Numbered from the stretch's first letter, positions 36,870 to 45,401 are shown. The stretch: 64,000 bases of DNA from Thermococcus sp. LS1 (GCF_012027395.1 NZ_SNUJ01000001.1:744001-808000); one strand, 5' to 3'. Translations and numbers: made by a program. Notes: generated by a model not told the origin, from the letters alone.

Positions 36870-37395
36870 CGCGAACCACCTCCATCTTAGACATGAGCTT
36901 CCCGCACTTGAGCTTGCATTCGGGTGTTACCTTTATAAGCACTACTCCCTCGTCGGGCTGGCCGTAGAGCACCACCGAGCCCTCGGGGGCGTAGAGCACG
37001 GCCGGAATCGCCGCGAGGTCTTCTTCCCCGCACACCTTTATGTAAACCTTTCTGCCCCTCTCGGCCAGTCCAAATCCCTTTTTGATTGCGTTTAATAAAG
37101 CTTTCGTTATTGTTCCGGGCGGATTCTGCACGGTCATTATGACCGCGTCGTTCTCAATGTCCGGACTGTATTCCTGCCTCTTAGTTTTATGATCGTAGAT
37201 GGCCAGGCTCGGCTTTATCCCGAGCCTGAGGACGTTTTCCGTAACAACGTCGCCGACGGTGACGACGTGCCTGGCCCTTTCAAGCTCTTCCCTAATCATG
37301 AGGTATGGCTTAGGTATTTCCCCCCGGATGAGCTTCCCGAGGGGGTCCTTTAACTCCTTCCTGAGTTCGGGAGTTAGCTTGAAGTGGAACATCAT
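36859..37395 (-). CDS. GTP-dependent dephospho-CoA kinase (DUF359)
   Basis: Last step of archaeal coenzyme A synthesis. 178 residues: [48 protein letters not shown] and [25 protein letters not shown] match the DUF359 family, whose T. kodakarensis member in the same neighbourhood was shown to be a GTP-dependent kinase. There is no classical P-loop. Start overlaps the spt4 stop (ATGA). Two adjacent ATG codons are possible starts. Confidence 0.92.
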   Translation of the reverse strand: MMFHFKLTPELRKELKDPLGKLIRGEIPKPYLMIREELERARHVVTVGDVVTENVLRLGIKPSLAIYDHKTKRQEYSPDIENDAVIMTVQNPPGTITKALLNAIKKGFGLAERGRKVYIKVCGEEDLAAIPAVLYAPEGSVVLYGQPDEGVVLIKVTPECKLKCGKLMSKMEVVRDGD

Positions 37396-37577
37396 CTGAC
37401 CCTTATGGCATACTTTCCTGGGACTTTGACGCCCAGTTTCTGGGCTATTTTCGACTTCTCGGGTTCAGTGATTATGACGAGGTCGAACCACTCGTCGCTC
37501 AGATCCCTGCTGCCGCAGACGGGGCAGCGGTCTTCCGTGGTTATATAGTGGCAGTGCCTGCAGGCGCGCTCCTTCAT
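37392..37577 (-). CDS. spt4: Transcription elongation factor Spt4 (RpoE'')
   Basis: 61 residues with a zinc site C-x2-C...C-x2-C (ACRHCHYI, CPVCGSRDLSDEW) and the Spt5-contacting end FDLVIITEPEKSKIAQKL. Partner of Spt5 on RNA polymerase. Overlaps rpo7 and the kinase gene by four bases each. Confidence 0.95.
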   Translation of the reverse strand: MKERACRHCHYITTEDRCPVCGSRDLSDEWFDLVIITEPEKSKIAQKLGVKVPGKYAIRVR

Positions 37578-38140
37578 GCCTCTTCAGCCTCCTCCTTGCG
37601 CTTCTCCTTAGCTATCCAGTCGGGCTTGCCAAGACCGGGCTGGCGCATGGTGAGGCCTATCTTGTTCTCCCTGATAACGCGGCTCTTAATGCTTATCGCT
37701 ATAATCCTCGCCCTGACCTCGTCGCCAAGCTTGAGGATTCTCTTGGTCTCCTTACCGAGGAACTGCTTGTTCTTCTCGTCGAAGACTACGTAATCGTCCA
37801 TAAGCTGTGAGATGTGAACGAGACCGTCCATCGGACCGATCCTTATGAAGGCTCCGTAGGGAGCGACGTCTATAACCTCGCCCTCAACAACCTCGTGCAT
37901 CTCGGGCTTCCAGACGAGGACGTCGAAGACAACCTCGTGGTAGGTTGCGCCATCGCCAGGAACGACGACACCCTGGCTTATCTCTTCAACGTCCATGACG
38001 GCTAAAATAACCCCCTCGTCCCTGTCGTAGATGCCCTCGTAGGTTTCTCTGAGGACTATCTTTGCCGCCTCCTTGGGATCCATGGTGAACATCCTGGGGG
38101 GAATCCTTACAACATCCTTAATCTTCAGGAGCTTGTACAT
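37574..38140 (-). CDS. rpoE: RNA polymerase subunit Rpo7 (RpoE')
   Basis: 188 residues: N-terminal tip domain MYKLLKIKDVVRIPPRMF and C-terminal S1/OB domain VVEGEVIDVAPYGAFIRIGP...LVHISQLMDD. Forms the polymerase stalk with Rpo4. Ribosome site GGAGGT before the ATG. Second gene of the operon. Confidence 0.96.
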   Translation of the reverse strand: MYKLLKIKDVVRIPPRMFTMDPKEAAKIVLRETYEGIYDRDEGVILAVMDVEEISQGVVVPGDGATYHEVVFDVLVWKPEMHEVVEGEVIDVAPYGAFIRIGPMDGLVHISQLMDDYVVFDEKNKQFLGKETKRILKLGDEVRARIIAISIKSRVIRENKIGLTMRQPGLGKPDWIAKEKRKEEAEEA

Positions 38141-38179
38141 GCCTTTACCTCCTTGGTGAAGGAAATAAGAGGAAAGAAA

Positions 38180-38716
38180 TCACTCCTTCTTGCCAAACTT
38201 CTCTTTGTACATCTCGATGGCCCTGAGGATTTCCCTCTTGGCCTCTTCGGCGTTGCCCCAGCCTTCAACGGTGGTGACTTTGCCCTGGAGCTCCTTGTAC
38301 CTCTGGAAGAAGTGGGCTATCTCGTCAAGGAAGGCCTTCGGAACGTCGTCGATGTCCTTCCAGTCGTTGAAGTACGGGTCCTCGACGGGAACGGCGAGAA
38401 CCTTCCAATCCTTATCTCCGCTGTCCTCCATCTTCATGATGCCTATCGGCCTGGCCTCGACGATGGTGAGCGGGTAGACCGGCTCGCGCATGATGACCAT
38501 TATGTCGAAGGGGTCGCCGTCGTCGTACCATGTCTGTGGGATTATTCCGTAGTCGACCGGATAGAAGAACGGGCTGTAAAGCACTCTATCAAGCTTGAGA
38601 AGGCCGGTCTTCTTATCGAGCTCGTACTTGTTCCTGCTTCCCTTCGGAATCTCTATGAGAGCGTAAACGACCTCTGGAACCTCCGGTCCGGGCTCAAGCT
38701 CGTGGAACGGGTTCAC
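38180..38716 (-). CDS. ppa: Inorganic pyrophosphatase
   Basis: Family I cytosolic enzyme of 178 residues. Active-site motifs: [31 protein letters not shown] (metal Asp residues) and [12 protein letters not shown]. The start GTG at 38716 ([11 protein letters not shown]) matches related enzymes and follows GAGGTGGT; a GTG three codons upstream is possible. First gene of the ppa-rpo7-spt4-DPCK-S24e-S27ae operon; TATA box ACTTTAAAAG about 55 bases upstream. Confidence 0.96.
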   Translation of the reverse strand: MNPFHELEPGPEVPEVVYALIEIPKGSRNKYELDKKTGLLKLDRVLYSPFFYPVDYGIIPQTWYDDGDPFDIMVIMREPVYPLTIVEARPIGIMKMEDSGDKDWKVLAVPVEDPYFNDWKDIDDVPKAFLDEIAHFFQRYKELQGKVTTVEGWGNAEEAKREILRAIEMYKEKFGKKE

Positions 38717-38827
38717 CTCTACCACCTCTTACTCCTTGTAGAACTTCTAGGTTAGGCTTTCGGATAGGGCTTTTAAAGTTGTTGGTTGTGAAACCGAGAA
38801 AAAAGCAGTGGGGAGAAGGAAAGGCCC

Positions 38828-39850
38828 TCAGTTGGCCTTCTTCTCCTCCTTGGGTAGGGGCTTCCTGTACTCGTAGGAGATACCATCGTCTATTATTGCG
38901 TAGACCTCTTCCTCACCTTCTATGTAGTGCAGTATCGGTTTATCCAGTAGCTCGAATGTCGTCTCCAGATCCTTGGAAGTCCTCAGGACGACCTTCTTTT
39001 GAACCGTTCCGGGTGCGCCCTTGACGATGTAAGGCCGTATCTTTGCCATCTCGTCTTTGGGTGCCCTGGCAGTGTAAACGTATCCGAGCAGTGGAACGAG
39101 CATCAGCAGTGCCAGTACTGTGGTAACGGTCTTTGCCGTCTCGACGTCACTTGCTACTCCCAGAACGCTGGCGCTGGCTTCTTCCCTAACCGTTTCGGTC
39201 AGGGTTCTCTTCTCCGCCTTGCTTGCCTCCGTGAAGTAGTACAGCCCCGCGGTGGGATCCTTAATGAGCTCCACCTCGTGGTTGAAGTTCGCCTTTATCT
39301 CCCTTCCATACGCCGTCCCAATGCCAACGACGGTCGCTGTTATTGTGACCCTCTTCTTCAGCCTCTTTATACCCAGCTCCTCGGATATCCAGGCGCTCAT
39401 GTCGTCCAGCTCTTCCATGTTCAGCACGTACTCAACGGTGAATCCTCCGTCCTGAAGCTGGCCTTTCTCGTCGAAGAGCGTTTCCTCCCACAGGACGACC
39501 TTTTCGTTCCCCTTGTTAACGTAGTACTCAACCGTTCCGGTAACGTGGTAAGTTCCGCTACTCAGTGCCGGCTGTGAGCTGTAGGTGTACCTCAGCAAAA
39601 ACCTGTCAACCATTGATATTGGATAGTTGTCCATGGTTACTAGGTAGCCGTAGAGCTCGTTGGGCTCTAAATAAGCAGCGTGTTTAAGAGTTCCCTCCTC
39701 CTCGTAAGTTCCAAGGGTTTCAGTGCTCACCACGTATGGGTGTGCGCTCATGAGCTTCACTGAATAAAACGCAAAAACGAGAAAAAGAATCAGGAATATC
39801 CCTAGGACTTCCTTTCTCCTAATAAACTTAGCCAACTCTTCCTTTTTCAT
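38828..39850 (-). CDS. DUF5305-like membrane-anchored protein
   Basis: 340 residues: basic N-terminus, helix at about 15-33 (VLGIFLILFLVFAFYSVKL), a large extracellular beta domain (TGTVEYYVNKGNEKVVLWEE, TVTATVVGIGTAYGREI), a second helix near 243-262 and a cytoplasmic tail with KPLPKEEKKAN. The layout and the GTYHVTGTVEYYV motif fit the DUF5305 family, often found beside archaeal signal peptidases. Last gene of the SipW operon, ATGA overlap with the gene before. Confidence 0.78.
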   Translation of the reverse strand: MKKEELAKFIRRKEVLGIFLILFLVFAFYSVKLMSAHPYVVSTETLGTYEEEGTLKHAAYLEPNELYGYLVTMDNYPISMVDRFLLRYTYSSQPALSSGTYHVTGTVEYYVNKGNEKVVLWEETLFDEKGQLQDGGFTVEYVLNMEELDDMSAWISEELGIKRLKKRVTITATVVGIGTAYGREIKANFNHEVELIKDPTAGLYYFTEASKAEKRTLTETVREEASASVLGVASDVETAKTVTTVLALLMLVPLLGYVYTARAPKDEMAKIRPYIVKGAPGTVQKKVVLRTSKDLETTFELLDKPILHYIEGEEEVYAIIDDGISYEYRKPLPKEEKKAN

Positions 39851-40896
39851 TCTTCACATTCTCCTGTGTCGCTTTCGTGATTGGAACCGTTGTCATGATT
39901 GCATCCGCATCCATACTGTTCCTGACAGCACCCTTCGTGGTCATCGCAGCAATCCACAGTCACCACGAGTGCGTTGCTGGTTATACCGTACTGAACTATG
40001 GTTGCGCCTTCGTTTAGATTGTAATCACCGCACGAGGTGAACTCCTGCTGTCCTCCGGGGTTTACCCTGGTGAATACAGTCACGTTTATGTGGGCGCTTC
40101 CCCCTGCAGGGATAGTCACGTTCCACTCCATCTTTGTGGCCGGTTGGGCGTCATGCCCTCCGTGTCCACCTCCGCAGTACCCTCCGCACTGGCTTCCATC
40201 GTTTGCTGCCCAGAACCTGTACGTGCCGGAGCTTGCGCTGGTTTCACTCAGGCTCACGTTGAATTCCGCTGGTATCGTGTCGGTTATGGTTAGGATAAGG
40301 TCCTCACCGGTTGGGTTTGTTACCAGTATCTGGAAGATCCACTCCTGGTACATTTTCAGAGGTATTCCAGTGGTGTTGCCGTAGAAGAGTATCTTCTCTA
40401 TGGTTGGACCGCCTGTGATGATGAGTTTTATCGGACAGGTTTCTACAACCGCATCTCCGCCGTTCCAGCGGGCGTGCATTGTAATGGGGATTATGTACTC
40501 TCCCGGCGTGACCTCACTTACATTCACGTGGCCGGTGAACGTGTATTCATTCCCCGAAGCTATCATTCGCTCGGCACCGTCTTCCGTTTCTATGAACATA
40601 TCGACGTTGCCTGGAAGATCTGAGTAGTCCGGATCGAGCGATATCCAAACGTCCTTCATCTCGTTCAGATAGTTTCTTGCCGTCAGTGCATCAAAGTCAG
40701 TCTCACTGTAAGGACTAACCTCAACAACTGCGGCGTAGCCGTTTTCACAGTCAAAGCCGAGGTACTCCTTATCATGGGGGACGACAGTGGCCTTGACTTC
40801 TCTCGATGCCTCAAAGCTTACAAAGGTTCCACTGGAGCCTACGAGAATCAGCGATGCCAGTGCGAACGTTATAATAATTGAGAACAGAGCTTTCAT
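39847..40896 (-). CDS. Secreted protein with Cys/His-rich insert and tail
   Basis: 349 residues: signal peptide (MKALFSIIITFALASLILVG), beta-sandwich body with repeated Ig-like strands, a Gly/His/Cys insert (QCGGYCGGGHGGHD near 250) and a C-terminal tail with many Cys, His, Asp and Glu (VDCCDDHEGCCQEQYGCGC, then NHDNGSNHES). The start SFEASREVKATVVPHDKEY resembles the mature start of the DUF1102 proteins upstream, so it may be a larger relative of them. The tail could bind metal or form disulfides. Overlaps the signal peptidase gene by four bases. Confidence 0.82.
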   Translation of the reverse strand: MKALFSIIITFALASLILVGSSGTFVSFEASREVKATVVPHDKEYLGFDCENGYAAVVEVSPYSETDFDALTARNYLNEMKDVWISLDPDYSDLPGNVDMFIETEDGAERMIASGNEYTFTGHVNVSEVTPGEYIIPITMHARWNGGDAVVETCPIKLIITGGPTIEKILFYGNTTGIPLKMYQEWIFQILVTNPTGEDLILTITDTIPAEFNVSLSETSASSGTYRFWAANDGSQCGGYCGGGHGGHDAQPATKMEWNVTIPAGGSAHINVTVFTRVNPGGQQEFTSCGDYNLNEGATIVQYGITSNALVVTVDCCDDHEGCCQEQYGCGCNHDNGSNHESDTGECEE

Positions 40897-41960
40897 ATCC
40901 TAAACACCTCCGCTATCTCTCTAAAGAAGGAACTCCTCCTTCTCCTGATTCTAAGGACATCTTCGTTTCCGATGCCTGAGACCAGGTAGAGCACTCCGAG
41001 AAATGCTGATATTTCGAGCAGAATTGCCATGAGCGGCACCATTGGATGAACCCTGTAGAGGGGCTCCATAACTGAAGTCGGAAGAAGTGGGAGGTACGCG
41101 TTAACCTGTAGCCTGGGGGAATACATTGCGGTTGTCTGTGGTGCCCTGAGGGTTACTGTAATGGATTCGTCCTCTCCCCCGCCCAGCTTGAACCCATCCT
41201 TTGATACGCCCGTTATCGTTGGTCCCGGCGAGACGTAATACAACATGGGGTATACGTTGCTGTTCTTTATGGTGACCTTCTGCTGGAACTCTTCACCTGG
41301 GAGATACCAGCCCTCCCTGAGGCCTCCGGCGGACGTCACCGAGTATGTGATAGGAATGACCTCCCACGAAACAAGGGTTGAGACAGCCACCATAAGAAGG
41401 AGGAACACCGATGTCAGTGCGTAGAGTGTCTTGAACTTTACCGTGATTTTTTTCTGGCTTTTCCTGGAATGTCTGGCCGTTTCGTCTCCGGTGAATGCCA
41501 AGATGCCAATTACTATCAGAAGCCCTGCAAGAAGTACCTTGCCCCTGTCCGAGAGGCCTGTTCCAAAATAGTTTCCGAGTTGGGGTATCCTTAACGGGGC
41601 ACCGTTAAGGGTAATCACCGTGCCGGCTATTCTGTCCCCAGGTATTGGGGGGATATTGTGGCTCTGCTGGTCGGTTGCTATGTTGTTGTCCCCCTTAGTT
41701 ATGTATCCACCTTCTGTAACCGCATAGACCCTGTGAACGGTCCATACGTTACCCGTCTGGAAAACGATAATATCGCCGGCTTCCGGGCTCCTTGCAAGGG
41801 GATTGATGAAAAATATGTCCCCCTTGTTTATCGTGGGTTCCATACTTCCTGAGTATGCGTATGATATGAAAACCGGCCTGTCGAGGAGCATTCCAACCAA
41901 AGAGCCTGTAACAAGAACTCCGATAATTGCTAGCACAGTATATTCGAGTATCCTCTTCAT
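40893..41960 (-). CDS. SipW-type signal peptidase I
   Basis: 355 residues. S26B (ER/SipW) type: Ser39 in YSGSMEPTI, His76 in TVHRV in place of the bacterial Lys, and Asp91 in KGDNN. Helices at the N-terminus and at about 145-160, then a long extra region (residues 180-330) with another helix and a beta domain, and a C-terminal helix; much longer than usual. ATG at 41960 overlaps the stop of the upstream gene. Likely processes the DUF1102/TasA-like products of this operon, as SipW does for TasA in Bacillus. Confidence 0.9.
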   Translation of the reverse strand: MKRILEYTVLAIIGVLVTGSLVGMLLDRPVFISYAYSGSMEPTINKGDIFFINPLARSPEAGDIIVFQTGNVWTVHRVYAVTEGGYITKGDNNIATDQQSHNIPPIPGDRIAGTVITLNGAPLRIPQLGNYFGTGLSDRGKVLLAGLLIVIGILAFTGDETARHSRKSQKKITVKFKTLYALTSVFLLLMVAVSTLVSWEVIPITYSVTSAGGLREGWYLPGEEFQQKVTIKNSNVYPMLYYVSPGPTITGVSKDGFKLGGGEDESITVTLRAPQTTAMYSPRLQVNAYLPLLPTSVMEPLYRVHPMVPLMAILLEISAFLGVLYLVSGIGNEDVLRIRRRRSSFFREIAEVFRI

Positions 41961-42466
41961 CCGCAACTTCCTCCCCAGGCCTCTATGCTCATTCCTTCAC
42001 TGTAGTCTCCCAGCTGGAGGCCGTGGGTGTCAATTCTCACCCCAATACCCACACTCTCATTGGCCTGCAGCGTCACTTCAACGATATCGCTCCAGTTCCC
42101 TTCAAAGTTCCCGACGAAGAATCCCACTTTCTGGGCCTCCGAGCTTACCCTCACACATATCTCGCTGTATCCTGTCTGGCTCTGGTTGTTCTCGATGATG
42201 AAAACGTTATCAAAGACGTAGGTGCTGTTTACGCTTAATCCATCTCCATAGCCGGGATAGAATGGACTGTCCGGTGAAATATCGATGACAAGGATCCCAT
42301 TGTCAGAATAAGCATATGGGGGAACGGGGTTCTCAATTGAGAGTGTCCCGTTTTCAGGGGTAGCATAAACAACTGTTAGAGGGTCTGAAGAATACAGTTC
42401 CCAAACCCCTATGAGTAGGACAATGATGATTCCAATACTGGTACCAATCTTTATGGTTTTTCCCAA
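41957..42466 (-). CDS. DUF1102/TasA-like secreted protein 3
   Basis: 169 residues with TTG start after GGGGGAGAG. One N-terminal helix (IGIIIVLLIGVWELY), then the domain shared with the next two genes: PYAYSDNGILVIDIS, GDGLSVNSTYVFDNVF and a Cys in SEICVRVSS. More divergent than the other two: it lacks the VVPDDSELIDL strand. Predicted extracellular fibre-type subunit. Confidence 0.78.
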   Translation of the reverse strand: MGKTIKIGTSIGIIIVLLIGVWELYSSDPLTVVYATPENGTLSIENPVPPYAYSDNGILVIDISPDSPFYPGYGDGLSVNSTYVFDNVFIIENNQSQTGYSEICVRVSSEAQKVGFFVGNFEGNWSDIVEVTLQANESVGIGVRIDTHGLQLGDYSEGMSIEAWGGSCG

Positions 42467-42527
42467 TTTTCTCTCCCCCTGGCGCGTATAATGTAAAAAT
42501 GGAGCAAAGGCCCCAGAACTAAATCAC

Positions 42528-43061
42528 TCAGTCCTCCTCACACGGTCCGGGGACTGCGTAGAACTGGACCTGCCCGTTTATGGCATCTCCGTCCACCAAG
42601 CCAGTGCTGTTGAGAATAAGGCCTATAGGCACGACTTCGCCCGGCATTACGGTTACATCAAGGGTGGTCTCACCTGGTTGGCCAGTGTAGTTTCCAACGA
42701 AGAACTTAACTCCACCGTCGCCGCTGTATGTGATATGCATACAGATCGGAGTTCCCTCCCAAAGGTCGTTGCTAACACCAAAGACTTCCTTGAAGACGTA
42801 TGTGCTGTTCGGGCTGATGCCCTCGCCGAATCCTTCCTGCCAGTTTCCGTTGTACTTGCTCAGGTCTATGACCAGCATTCCGTTATCGTTAATGTACGCA
42901 TAGGGCTGCATGGGTCTAAGGTCTATGAGCTCGCTGTCATCTGGGACGACCTCAATATGGACACCCCTGTCGGCTTCGAAGTATGCAAAGTGGGCGCTGC
43001 TTGCTGCGACTGCAACTAGAAGCCCTACCATAAGTGCAAAGAGTCCTATGATCTTTCTCAT
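42528..43061 (-). CDS. DUF1102/TasA-like secreted protein 2
   Basis: 177 residues: signal peptide MRKIIGLFALMVGLLVAVAASSA, mature start HFAYFEADRGVHIEVVPDDSE, then PYAYINDNGMLVIDLSK, GISPNSTYVFKEVF and a Cys pair (ICMHITY and GPCEED). Archaeal DUF1102 proteins have the TasA fold known from bacterial biofilm fibres and from Pyrobaculum bundling pili. Start ATG 43061 follows GGAGGTGG; the open frame extends upstream but overlaps the previous gene. Confidence 0.85.
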   Translation of the reverse strand: MRKIIGLFALMVGLLVAVAASSAHFAYFEADRGVHIEVVPDDSELIDLRPMQPYAYINDNGMLVIDLSKYNGNWQEGFGEGISPNSTYVFKEVFGVSNDLWEGTPICMHITYSGDGGVKFFVGNYTGQPGETTLDVTVMPGEVVPIGLILNSTGLVDGDAINGQVQFYAVPGPCEED

Positions 43062-43063
43062 CT

Positions 43064-43699
43064 TCAGCCACCTCCGCACTCGAACGGTGCTTCGTTGGCA
43101 GGCCATGCCTGAATAGCTATGTTAACGTCGTAGCTCCCAAGAGTGTTGGGTGCTGCAAGTTCCATGCCCACACCGAGTGCCTCTCCGGGCTCAAGGTAGA
43201 AGCAGACGTCTCCGACGGCTGTGTCCGAGTTGTACGGCTGGCCGCCTCCGTTTGTGTTATACATCATGCCATTGGGCTCGTAGAATGAGACCATTCCGGG
43301 ATCTGATGAGATGATCCTGACTAGTATGGTTTCCTGCTCCCAGAGATGGTTGCTCACGTTGAATATTTCGTCAAAGTTGTACCGGCTCTGCGGGCTGAGT
43401 CCTATTCCTCTTGCGGGGACAGCAGTATCCAGTTCATCATCCCATGCCCACCAGCTCTCGTTTTCCCAGCCTGGCCAGTTCGGGTTGTCTGCTGAGAAGT
43501 CAATAACAAGTTGCCCTCCATCGTTAAGGTACGCGTAGGGCTGAACGGGCGTCAGGTCAATGAGCTCGCTGTCGTCGGGGACAACGGCAATATGAACGCT
43601 CCTCTGGGCCCTGTAGTCCCTGAAGGTTGCGCTCGTGCCTAGTGCAAAGGCCGCCGCGATCATCAGCCCCAGCATACCGAGGGCCAAAATTTTCTTCAT
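43064..43699 (-). CDS. DUF1102/TasA-like secreted protein 1
   Basis: 211 residues: signal peptide MKKILALGMLGLMIAAAFA, mature start TFRDYRAQRSVHIAVVPDDSE, then PYAYLNDGGQLVIDFSAD, GIGLSPQSRYNFDEIF and a C-terminal PFECGGG. Same fold and order of motifs as the next gene. It carries a longer loop with many Trp (NWPGWENESWWAWDD). ATG at 43699 follows GGAGG. First gene of the operon, preceded by a TATA box and an operator array. Confidence 0.85.
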   Translation of the reverse strand: MKKILALGMLGLMIAAAFALGTSATFRDYRAQRSVHIAVVPDDSELIDLTPVQPYAYLNDGGQLVIDFSADNPNWPGWENESWWAWDDELDTAVPARGIGLSPQSRYNFDEIFNVSNHLWEQETILVRIISSDPGMVSFYEPNGMMYNTNGGGQPYNSDTAVGDVCFYLEPGEALGVGMELAAPNTLGSYDVNIAIQAWPANEAPFECGGG

Positions 43700-43781
43700 G
43701 GTACATTCCTCCATGTTTTCCAAACCGACACCCTAGGCAGTGGCCATCATGGGGATGCCTCAACTTTTGTAGTGAGACCAA

Positions 43782-43845
43782 CCTATATAGTAAATTCCGG
43801 CTTACCGGGTGGTAATCCCCCATTACCGGAGGTAAAACCACCGGG
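43782..43845 (-). promoter_or_regulatory. Promoter and CCGGTAA operator array of the DUF1102/SipW operon
   Basis: On the minus strand the TATA box is CTATATAGG (43789-43781). Directly upstream are three copies of CCGGT(AA/GG): CCGGTGGT, CCGGTAAT and CCGGTAAG, the last two 21 bases apart, two helical turns. Between them is a perfect inverted repeat GGTAAT-N5-ATTACC (43811-43827). The array lies between the operon and two winged-helix genes, which are the natural candidates to bind it. Confidence 0.65.
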
Positions 43846-43880
43846 TTTGATTAGAATAGGCAAGATATAGCGGTTATACG

Positions 43881-44315
43881 CTAAAACAGCCTCTTAATCT
43901 TCCTGTGGTGCACAACACTCATGGCTAGATACACGATGGCAGCCAGCAATAAATGCATGCTGCCCAAGTACCAGCCGGCGATAATGAAAATTATCGACGT
44001 CCCCATGTAGAAGGTGCTCCAGCTTATGTCGTTCTTCTTGACGACCTCCATATAGACGGTAACATCGTCCGGAATCTTCAGGAGCGTAACGACTCCATGG
44101 TCAAAGGTAACCACACCCTCCCTCTCGAGTTTCGGGATGTGCGTCTGCACCAGGCTGACGTAAACGCTTTTCCTGTGCCTCCGGTCAGTGTCACCTTCTT
44201 TCTCGGCTATGTATTCCACTAAATCCCTGAGCTCAGCCTTCCCGTCCTGTCTCTGAAGGAACTCTATCAGGAGCATTCTCCTGTCGTTCCCCAGTATCAT
44301 AGCGGTTGTACCCAT
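43881..44315 (-). CDS. Winged-helix regulator with two membrane helices
   Basis: 144 residues. N-terminal winged helix (NDRRMLLIEFLQRQDGKAEL...RKSVYVSLVQTHIPKLEREGVV) of the type seen in archaeal DUF7344-like regulators, then two helices at about 100-135 (FYMGTSIIFIIAGWYLGSMHLLLAAIVYLAMSV). A membrane-tied DNA-binding protein. ATG 44315 follows GGTGAT. Probable regulator of the DUF1102/SipW operon downstream. Confidence 0.82.
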   Translation of the reverse strand: MGTTAMILGNDRRMLLIEFLQRQDGKAELRDLVEYIAEKEGDTDRRHRKSVYVSLVQTHIPKLEREGVVTFDHGVVTLLKIPDDVTVYMEVVKKNDISWSTFYMGTSIIFIIAGWYLGSMHLLLAAIVYLAMSVVHHRKIKRLF

Positions 44316-44319
44316 AGTA

Positions 44320-44535
44320 TCACCGCAGGCGGTAGTGCTTTCTCTTGTTTCCATTGGTGTAGAAAGCCTCTACCTTCCTTTGCTCCACCATCCTTCTGAG
44401 CGTTCTTTCCACTCTCTGTCTTGTGCAGAATACCCCTCTCTCGTTAAGGAATCTCGTTAGGAACGCTACGCTCAGTGAACCATGAACCTTGAGTAAGCTT
44501 AGGATCTCGCCCTCAAGGTTGGCCATACTGTTCAT
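44320..44535 (-). CDS. Small winged-helix DNA-binding protein
   Basis: 71 residues: EGEILSLLKVHGSLSVAFLTRFL then RQRVERTLRRMVEQRKVEAFY, a compact winged helix rich in Arg and Lys. First ATG after GGAGGTG; a second ATG is three codons on. Four bases before the membrane-tied regulator, so the pair is cotranscribed. Upstream is a TATA box TTTTAAATAA overlapping an inverted repeat TAACATC...GATGTTA (44567-44597), perhaps for autoregulation. Confidence 0.8.
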   Translation of the reverse strand: MNSMANLEGEILSLLKVHGSLSVAFLTRFLNERGVFCTRQRVERTLRRMVEQRKVEAFYTNGNKRKHYRLR

Positions 44536-44940
44536 CCTCCCACCTCCATATTAGGCCATCAGTGTGTAACATCATATGTACCTTATCTCTGATGTTATTT
44601 AAAAGTTCCTAAAAAGTCTGATTTTTGAATTTTCGCGGTTTTTGTGTTTATTTTTCCCCAAAGAACTATTATCTTGAAAGAAACTGTTAAACAGGCCTGT
44701 TTTTGTTGTTTTTTGGGATGGTACCTTCTCGGATCGTTAGAGAATATCTAAATATTTTGAAAAGATTCTGCTGGGCGGGAGAATGGACCGTGTTGTATTT
44801 GCTGGGGATCCAAAGGCCGAACCTCGAAAATGATGATGTGTACCGGCCACAGGATACGTTTTGAGGTACAATATGAGGTTCGAAGAAGAAACTTGGAATG
44901 CAGTAAGAGGGTGGGGTTCGAGGTCTGGAGCCCAGTTGAA
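44536..44940. other. Intergenic region between winged-helix genes and tRNA-Gln
   Basis: 405 bases without a convincing gene. The left part holds the promoter of the winged-helix pair (TATA about 44595-44605). The rest is AT-rich and then mixed; short frames here have no ribosome site. A GGTTCGA-like piece near 44914 recalls a tRNA T-arm, but no cloverleaf can be formed. Confidence 0.5.
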
Positions 44941-45016
44941 TGGTAGCCCCGCGGGGATTCGAACCCCGGTCGCGGGATCCAGAGTCCCGCATGCTTGGCC
45001 GCTACACCACGGGGCT
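44941..45016 (-). tRNA. tRNA-Gln (anticodon CTG)
   Basis: Read on the minus strand: acceptor AGCCCCG pairs with CGGGGCT, discriminator A, and CCA is encoded in the gene. Anticodon stem CGGGA/TCCCG with loop CTCTGGA gives anticodon CTG (codon CAG). The T arm holds GGTTCGAATCC. 76 bases including CCA, no intron. Confidence 0.93.
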
Positions 45017-45143
45017 GTGCCCGTTGATAGGTTCAGGTATTGATTTATAAATTTTATCATCTTCTCCGGAATTTCATACTCCTAACGGGGCTTGTGCAAA
45101 AAGTTTATATTTTTCTCTACTTCAATGGTAACTGGTAGGATCA

Positions 45144-45401
45144 GTGGACTTCGCCCTCTTCATGGAGAGGTATGGCTACCGAATTTTGGTGCTGGTTTTT
45201 GGCGCCGCTGTACTCGGAATCATGCTCGCGCCCTTTGTGATGACTTTCTGGGCCTTCAGCAGCAGCGGCATTGTGGCCGCGGTTATCGCGGTGATAGTGC
45301 TCGCAATAGGCATTGCATTGATGGTCGTCCCGAAGTTCTGGAATTTCGCCGACAAGATGAGGCAGACCCACGTCATTGAAGACTGGAACGAGGAAAAGTA
45401 G
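45144..45401 (+). CDS. Small membrane protein, 85 residues
   Basis: Two hydrophobic helices: about 14-36 (ILVLVFGAAVLGIMLAPFVM) and 42-63 (GIVAAVIAVIVLAIGIALMV), followed by a charged tail KFWNFADKMRQTHVIEDWNEEK. GTG start at 45144; ATG at 45162 is possible. A TATA-like GTTTATATTT lies about 45 bases upstream. Conserved type unknown to me. Confidence 0.72.
   Translation: MDFALFMERYGYRILVLVFGAAVLGIMLAPFVMTFWAFSSSGIVAAVIAVIVLAIGIALMVVPKFWNFADKMRQTHVIEDWNEEK

Noticed and set aside
44905-44940. GGTTCGA-containing piece beside tRNA-Gln, considered as an integration site or tRNA remnant
   Set aside because: No second copy of the tRNA 3' end was found and no cloverleaf can be formed.
45092-45379. 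95-codon frame overlapping the small membrane protein
   Set aside because: Alternative frame with Arg/Gly/Cys-rich product; the overlapping frame has two clear helices.
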